Origin: UBA2093 sp044340485
GTDB taxonomy: Bacteria > Actinomycetota > Acidimicrobiia > Acidimicrobiales > Ilumatobacteraceae
DNA: 27,839 nucleotides
Reading direction: 5' to 3'
Assembly (NCBI GenBank): GCA_044340485.1
Contig: JBIITN010000025.1
Coordinates: forward strand, 1-27,839
Shown here one piece after another: positions 23,212 through 27,839 of the stretch; position 1 is the first letter of the stretch; each line of letters opens with the position of its first letter. The notes beneath the pieces are model-generated. The model was given only the letters and a program-made list of their open reading frames with translations, did not search any database and had not been told where the DNA came from. Made by a program: the position numbers and the translations under genes.

Positions 23212-24401
23212 GTATGGACACAAGTCGTCCCATTCCGATGAGTGTGCGCGAGCGTCGTCTCGCCACATTGCAACGCACTGGCATTGCAAAGCAGCGAAAG
23301 ATCGCTGTACAGGCTCCTAATTCTACGTTCTACGGAATCATGATTGTCGTGTCCACATTGACCTTGCTTGGTCTCATCATGGTGTTGTCATCGTCGTCGG
23401 TGTCGATGTTTATGGGTGGCGAGTCGGCGTGGAAATTGTTCCAACGTCAAGCAGTGTTCGCAGTGTTTGGACTCGGACTCCTCGTGTTTTCCTACGGGCG
23501 TCCGTACAACGAAATTCGCCGACATGTGTTTTACATCCTTGCCGGTGCTGTCATTCTCAACTTCTTGCCACTGATTCCTGGTGTGGGACTTGAAGTAAAT
23601 GGTTCGCGCGCGTGGGTCAATGTTGGGTTTTTGAGTTTCCAGCCGTCTGAATTTCTCAAACTTGCTGTCATCTTGTTTTGTGCTGATTTGATCTCTAAAC
23701 GACATCGATACGTGGCAGTGCCGCGGCGAACACTATGGCCGATGCTCTCAGTCATGGGCGTTGCCGTGTTGTTGTGCTTTGCCCAGGAAGACATGGGCGC
23801 TGCTGTCATCTTTGCGGGCATCGTGTTGACGATGTGTTTCGTTGCAGCGATGCCAATGCGATACGTGCTTGGCGTGGGCGCAATGTTCGGCTTTGTCGGT
23901 GTGCTGGTGTTGGCAGTGCGAGACAATGCTCGTCAGAGATGGATGGCGTTTCTCGATATCGAAAGCACCAAAAGTCATACTGGGTATCAGGTGTATCAAT
24001 CTCTCTTGAGTATCGCAAATGGCGGACCCACCGGAGTGGGCGTCGGAACCGGCACCAGCAAATGGGGATATCTGCCGTTGTCATACAGCGACTTCATCTT
24101 CGCGGTGATCGCCGAAGAGCTGGGACTAGTTGGAGCACTTGCAGTTATCGGTGGCTTTGCATTGCTTGCGTTCTTTGGCGTGCAAGTTGCCATTGGCGCA
24201 CGCGACATGTTTGGAACATTGTTAGCGAGTGGAATTACCGCGTGGTTTTCCATTCAGGCGATCGTGAACATTGGTGGTGTCGTTGGCTCGCTGCCGTTGA
24301 CTGGGCTCACTTTGCCGTTCCTGTCGTATGGCGGCTCGTCGCTTATGACATCACTGGTGGCCGCAGGTCTGCTGTTGAACGTCGCCCGCAACATGAAATA
24401 G
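23208..24401 (+). CDS. ftsW: Septal peptidoglycan polymerase FtsW
   Basis: SEDS-family glycosyltransferase that polymerises lipid II at the septum with FtsI. The 397-residue protein has a basic cytoplasmic N-terminus of about 40 residues followed by about ten membrane helices. Family motifs present are GSRAWVNVGFLSFQPSEFLKLAVILF, AQEDMGAAVIF with the conserved aspartate, GYQVYQSLLSIANGG, SDFIFAVIAEELG and LPLTGLTLPFLSYGGSS. Position after murD and before murG distinguishes it from RodA. GTG and ATG codons near the start were weighed; ATG 23208 makes the usual 4-base overlap with murD. Confidence 0.95.
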   Translation: MSMDTSRPIPMSVRERRLATLQRTGIAKQRKIAVQAPNSTFYGIMIVVSTLTLLGLIMVLSSSSVSMFMGGESAWKLFQRQAVFAVFGLGLLVFSYGRPYNEIRRHVFYILAGAVILNFLPLIPGVGLEVNGSRAWVNVGFLSFQPSEFLKLAVILFCADLISKRHRYVAVPRRTLWPMLSVMGVAVLLCFAQEDMGAAVIFAGIVLTMCFVAAMPMRYVLGVGAMFGFVGVLVLAVRDNARQRWMAFLDIESTKSHTGYQVYQSLLSIANGGPTGVGVGTGTSKWGYLPLSYSDFIFAVIAEELGLVGALAVIGGFALLAFFGVQVAIGARDMFGTLLASGITAWFSIQAIVNIGGVVGSLPLTGLTLPFLSYGGSSLMTSLVAAGLLLNVARNMK

Positions 24402-24408
24402 TGGTGCG

Positions 24409-25539
24409 ATGGTTTTCGCTGTAGTAACAGGTGGTGGCACGTCGGGCCATGTAGTGCCGGCTATGGCAATTCTCGAAGCACTTGAGGACGCCGGGTATCC
24501 AACCGACATGTTGAGATACGTCGGCACCAAACGTGGTATCGAAAACACACTCATGAAATCAAGTCACGTGGAGTCAGCCTTCTTACCCATTTCTGGTTTG
24601 CAACGATCGTGGCGTCCGTCGAAGTTGATTCAAAATGTGTTACTGCCGTTCCGTTTGTCTAATTCCACCTCGCTCGCTGGTGAACTTGTTCGCAAATGGA
24701 ATCCGAACATTGTGATCTCAGTGGGGGGATACGGAAGTGAACCGATGGCTCGCGCTGCACGCAAGGCCCGTATTCCGGTCATGTGCGTGAGTTATGACCG
24801 TGTGCCAGGTCTTGCGACTAAGAAACAGCAGTACTACGCAGTGAGTTGTGCTGTCGCATTTGAAGATTCAAAGCTTCGCAACGCTCGCCATACTGGTGCG
24901 CCTATTCGACGAGCTATTCGCCAACTAGACCGCGTTGCACAACGGCCTATTGCGTATCAGCAGTTCGGTATTCCTGCAGGAAGTCGTGTTGTCACTGTGG
25001 TGGGCGGATCACTTGGATCGGCATTGTTGAATGATTCTGTTTCGTCCATCCTTCACGAACTCGACACACAACAGATACGTGACGTCGCGGTTGTGCACAT
25101 TTGTGGCGAACGTTTTGCGTCTCAACCAGAACCTCAGGTGCCAGATGGAGTCACGTATCGCCGTCTTGCGTACACCGATCGCATGGCCGACGTATATGCG
25201 ATGACAGATGTATTGGTCAGCCGCGCGGGAGCCAGCACCATTGCCGAGATAGCAGCGGTCGGTGTTGCTGCAATCGTCGTTCCGTGGAAAGCAGCGGCAG
25301 ATAATCATCAAGAGCTGAATGCACGATGGTTGGCTGACCCAAGTGCGGCAGTCATGATGTCGGAACGCGAGTGCAAAGACGGTTTTCTGGGCAAAGAGGT
25401 GTGCTCTTTGTTAATCAATGACTCACTTCGACACGACATGGCTCAGCGCGCATACGAGCTAGGAGAGATCCACCGCGGATCATCGCTGGTAGATCTCATT
25501 AAACGCGTGTCATATGACCGCAAATCAAAAGAGCGCTGA
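24409..25539 (+). CDS. murG: Lipid II-forming GlcNAc transferase, divergent
   Basis: MurG adds GlcNAc to lipid I at the cytoplasmic membrane face, giving lipid II. The 376-residue GT28 protein has the glycine loop GGGTSGHVVPAMAI, GGYGSEPMARAARKARIPV, and the donor-binding SRAGASTIAEIAAVGVAAIVVP...AAADNHQELNA. It is placed where murG belongs, 7 bases after ftsW and 5 before murC. The normally conserved HEQN block after IPV is VSYD (127-130), and the usual SGP of GGYxSGP is SEP. The fold and context support MurG strongly; the altered acceptor-side motif may be lineage-specific. Confidence 0.93.
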   Translation: MVFAVVTGGGTSGHVVPAMAILEALEDAGYPTDMLRYVGTKRGIENTLMKSSHVESAFLPISGLQRSWRPSKLIQNVLLPFRLSNSTSLAGELVRKWNPNIVISVGGYGSEPMARAARKARIPVMCVSYDRVPGLATKKQQYYAVSCAVAFEDSKLRNARHTGAPIRRAIRQLDRVAQRPIAYQQFGIPAGSRVVTVVGGSLGSALLNDSVSSILHELDTQQIRDVAVVHICGERFASQPEPQVPDGVTYRRLAYTDRMADVYAMTDVLVSRAGASTIAEIAAVGVAAIVVPWKAAADNHQELNARWLADPSAAVMMSERECKDGFLGKEVCSLLINDSLRHDMAQRAYELGEIHRGSSLVDLIKRVSYDRKSKER

Positions 25540-25544
25540 CGCTG

Positions 25545-26987
25545 ATGACAAGACCGCGTCATTATCCGCGCACACCACAACCACGGTTAAATCTGTCATC
25601 TCCCCGGCGCATACACGTGGTTGGTGTCGGTGGTCCAGGTATGAGTGCATTAGCGATCATGCTTGCCGAACGAGGACATGTGGTGTCGGGGTCTGAGATT
25701 CGCGAGTCCGACGTGCTCGACACGTTGCGATCAGTAGGTGTGTCGGTGATCATGGGGCAGAAAGCCGACAACGTCACTGATGTTGATGTCGTTGCGTATT
25801 CCACTGCAATTCCAGACGACAATGTGGAATTAGTGACAGCCCGAGAAAAGGGCATCACTGTTTTGCATCGAGGCGATGTGCTGGGATCGCTATCGCTTGA
25901 CGATCGAGTCATCGCGGTGGCGGGTACTCATGGAAAAACAACTACTTCTGCACTGCTGTTGTCGATGTTGCGTGGTGCAGGACAGGATCCTTCGTATGTG
26001 ATCGGTGCAGAAGTGCGCGATCTTGGTCGTGGTGCCGGAAATGGTCGCGACAACGTGATGGTGGTGGAACTTGACGAGAGTGACGGCACGGCAGAAGTGG
26101 TACCCGTCGAGAGCGTGATCATCACAAACATCGATATAGATCACCTTGACTACTTCATTACCCCTGAGAACATTGATACAGCTTTTTTTGATATCGCTTC
26201 TCTAGTCACACATCATGTTGTGTTGTGTGTCGATGACATCGGAGGCGCGCGCTTGCTTCCGCGATTACGTGATGACTTCCTGCAACGTGGTACGTCTACA
26301 ACGGTGGTCACGTATGGCAGCACTGCAGATGCCGACGTGCGTATTTCGGGATTTACCGAGACCGCTATCGGTACCAAGTTTGTGGTGTCAGTTTTGGGGC
26401 AGGACTATCATGTGATGCTTCCCTTGCGGGGATGGCACAACGCATTGAATTGCACAGCGGCAATAGCAATGGCGCATGCCTACGGAGTGGATGTTGATAT
26501 TTCTATTGTTTGTGCAGCCTCGTTCGGTGGTGTTGCACGCCGCTTTGAAGAATGCGCAACAGTGCGCGAAGCACTACTGATTGACGATTACGCGCACCTT
26601 CCCGCAGAGATTGCGGCGGTTGTTCACGCCGCACACGGTCACCCGCGCCGACAAGGAAAAGTGATCGCTGTTTTTCAACCGAATCGTTTTCATCGCATCG
26701 CACAGATGGCTGATGACTATGCCGATTGCTTTCAGCTTGCAGATGTGGTGGTCATTACCGATATCTATGCATCTGGCACGACCCCCATTGAAGGTGTCAC
26801 GGGCAAGCTCGTGGCAGATGCAATAACGACGCAACATCCGGACGCACACGTGATCTGGGCGCCCACTCGAGCAGATGTGATCGGAGCAGTGTTGCAGGTC
26901 CTATCCGCTGGCGATGTGTGCATCAGTATGGGTTGTGGCGACATCGGTCAATTGCCTTTGGAAATCACAGCACAGGTCAAGCTATGA
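25545..26987 (+). CDS. murC: UDP-MurNAc:L-alanine ligase
   Basis: First ligase of the UDP-MurNAc-peptide pathway, adding L-alanine. The 480-residue protein has an N-terminal UDP-binding GVGGPGMSALA, the ATP loop AGTHGKTTTSALL (from about 126), ELDESDGTAEVVPVESVIITNIDIDHLDYF, HNALNCTAAIAMA, and the C-terminal IDDYAHLPAEI and FQPNRFHRIAQM (usually DYGHHP and FQPHRYTR). The His in DYGHHP is therefore Leu here (DYAHLP). A 17-residue basic, proline-rich N-terminal extension precedes the fold. It overlaps murB by 4 bases. Confidence 0.94.
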   Translation: MTRPRHYPRTPQPRLNLSSPRRIHVVGVGGPGMSALAIMLAERGHVVSGSEIRESDVLDTLRSVGVSVIMGQKADNVTDVDVVAYSTAIPDDNVELVTAREKGITVLHRGDVLGSLSLDDRVIAVAGTHGKTTTSALLLSMLRGAGQDPSYVIGAEVRDLGRGAGNGRDNVMVVELDESDGTAEVVPVESVIITNIDIDHLDYFITPENIDTAFFDIASLVTHHVVLCVDDIGGARLLPRLRDDFLQRGTSTTVVTYGSTADADVRISGFTETAIGTKFVVSVLGQDYHVMLPLRGWHNALNCTAAIAMAHAYGVDVDISIVCAASFGGVARRFEECATVREALLIDDYAHLPAEIAAVVHAAHGHPRRQGKVIAVFQPNRFHRIAQMADDYADCFQLADVVVITDIYASGTTPIEGVTGKLVADAITTQHPDAHVIWAPTRADVIGAVLQVLSAGDVCISMGCGDIGQLPLEITAQVKL

Positions 26988-27839
26988 CACCTCACGCACA
27001 TGGTGCAACGTCGTCTCTCTGGCAAACGATTCATGCAGACCTTGTACACGCCGGAGTTCACGCGGTATTAGATGCACCCTTGGGTGCGCGCACGACGTAT
27101 CGCGTTGGCGGTACGGGAGCTGTCGTGGCTGAAGTACGGTCATTTGAGGATCTTGTATTGGTGTCACGCATTGTGCGTTCTCATTCCCTGAGTGATGTTC
27201 TTGTTGTGGGAAATGGCAGCAACATGTTGGTCTCTGATTCGGGTTTTGACGGGCTCGCAATTGTTCTTCAGTCTGTTGGCCCCAATGAAGTTCGTCTTGA
27301 GGATGGCGGCGCTTTGGTCGTTAGTGGACATGCGTCGCTTCCGCAATTAGCACGTCAAAGCGTGTCGATGAAACGATGTGGCTTGGAATGGGCAGTGGGT
27401 GTTCCTGGAACTGCGGGGGGCGCAGTCCGGATGAATGCAGGTGGTCATGGATCAGACATGGCCGCGTCAATCACTGAAGTGTCAGTTGTCGATGTGTTGG
27501 CGGGCCGTTTTGCGCGCGTGCCCGTCGGTGACCTTGGACTTCGATTTCGCGCTTCCGCATTACAGGGACACCACGTGGTTGTGTCGGTTCGGTGTGCGAC
27601 CACCGAGTGCGGGGTAGACGAGGGTCGCCATGCTCATCACGGTCGCACATGTACAGAAGAGTTGGCAGAGATTGTTCGTTGGCGGCGTGAGCATCAACCG
27701 GGCGGACAAAACGCGGGATCAGTATTTGTGAACCCTGGTAGTGATGCAAAGAGCGCGGGCGCGTTAATTGATGCATCCAGATTGCGCGGGACTCGTCTTC
27801 GTTCTGCCGTCGTAACAGAAAAACATGCAAACTTTATTC
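26984..27839 (+). CDS. murB: UDP-N-acetylenolpyruvoylglucosamine reductase, 3' truncated by window
   Basis: FAD enzyme that reduces UDP-GlcNAc-enolpyruvate to UDP-MurNAc with NADPH. The open frame from ATG 26984 continues past the window end, showing 285 residues without a stop. Visible motifs are TTYRVGGTGAV, VVGNGSNMLVSD (FAD binding), GVPGTAGGAVRMNAGGHG, LRFRASALQG, WRREHQPGGQNAGSVFVNP, where the serine is the proton donor, AGALIDAS and EKHANFI. The first ATG overlaps the murC stop. About 50-70 more residues are expected to the right, with ftsQ and ftsZ likely beyond. Confidence 0.95.
   Translation, partial: MTPHAHGATSSLWQTIHADLVHAGVHAVLDAPLGARTTYRVGGTGAVVAEVRSFEDLVLVSRIVRSHSLSDVLVVGNGSNMLVSDSGFDGLAIVLQSVGPNEVRLEDGGALVVSGHASLPQLARQSVSMKRCGLEWAVGVPGTAGGAVRMNAGGHGSDMAASITEVSVVDVLAGRFARVPVGDLGLRFRASALQGHHVVVSVRCATTECGVDEGRHAHHGRTCTEELAEIVRWRREHQPGGQNAGSVFVNPGSDAKSAGALIDASRLRGTRLRSAVVTEKHANFI

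Overview
The window reads as ordinary, densely packed chromosome from an actinobacterium of moderate G+C content. A conserved actinobacterial HNH endonuclease, a DUF3040 protein, a PimB'-like mannosyltransferase, a coenzyme A-dependent dehydrogenase of FadE type and an mraZ-rsmH-ftsL-ftsI-led division/cell-wall cluster with a possible mraW-type leader RNA all fit that group. The protein flavour suggests class Acidimicrobiia (Ilumatobacter-like relatives); this placement is inference from remembered sequences, not from a search. No phage, insertion sequence, CRISPR array, rRNA or tRNA was seen.

Layout. Positions 1-50 hold two copies of a short palindromic repeat. On the plus strand follow trpD, thrB, a small cysteine-rich gene, queG, a pimB'-like glycosyltransferase, a four-helix membrane protein, a SRPBCC-domain gene, a ROK glucokinase and an alaC-like aminotransferase (94-7703); many of these overlap by 4 bases, so long polycistronic messages are likely. 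A 30-bp palindrome-containing tandem repeat (7711-7800) sits where this block meets a convergent minus-strand operon (small membrane protein, inositol-monophosphatase family enzyme, glpK; 10350-7797). Only 29 bases separate that operon from dinB, which starts a second plus-strand series: dinB, DUF3040 gene, acyl-CoA dehydrogenase, small conserved gene, HNH endonuclease and a lipoate/biotin ligase-family gene with repeats at its 5' end (10380-14965).

From 14966 to the right edge lies the dcw cluster: a G-tract-rich control region with TGGGG boxes and a TTGACA/TATGGT promoter, mraZ, a long-stem leader RNA, rsmH, ftsL, ftsI, murE, mraY, murD, ftsW, murG, murC and the start of murB, which runs off the window. 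Together they make UDP-MurNAc-peptide, lipid I and lipid II, flip/polymerise the septal wall through FtsW-FtsI, and govern the operon through MraZ. MurE carries the meso-diaminopimelate signature. murF, normally between murE and mraY, is absent: murE and mraY overlap by 4 bases.

The longest stretches without a gene are 14966-15220 (mraZ control region; I see nothing in its first ~95 bases) and 15638-15846 (leader RNA). I did not find a clearly new multi-gene system. The points most worth a second look are the mraZ box array with two periodicities, the 23-bp-stem leader upstream of rsmH, the missing murF, the divergent MurG and ThrB motifs, the repeat-encoded Ser/Arg tail of FtsI and the palindromic intergenic repeat.
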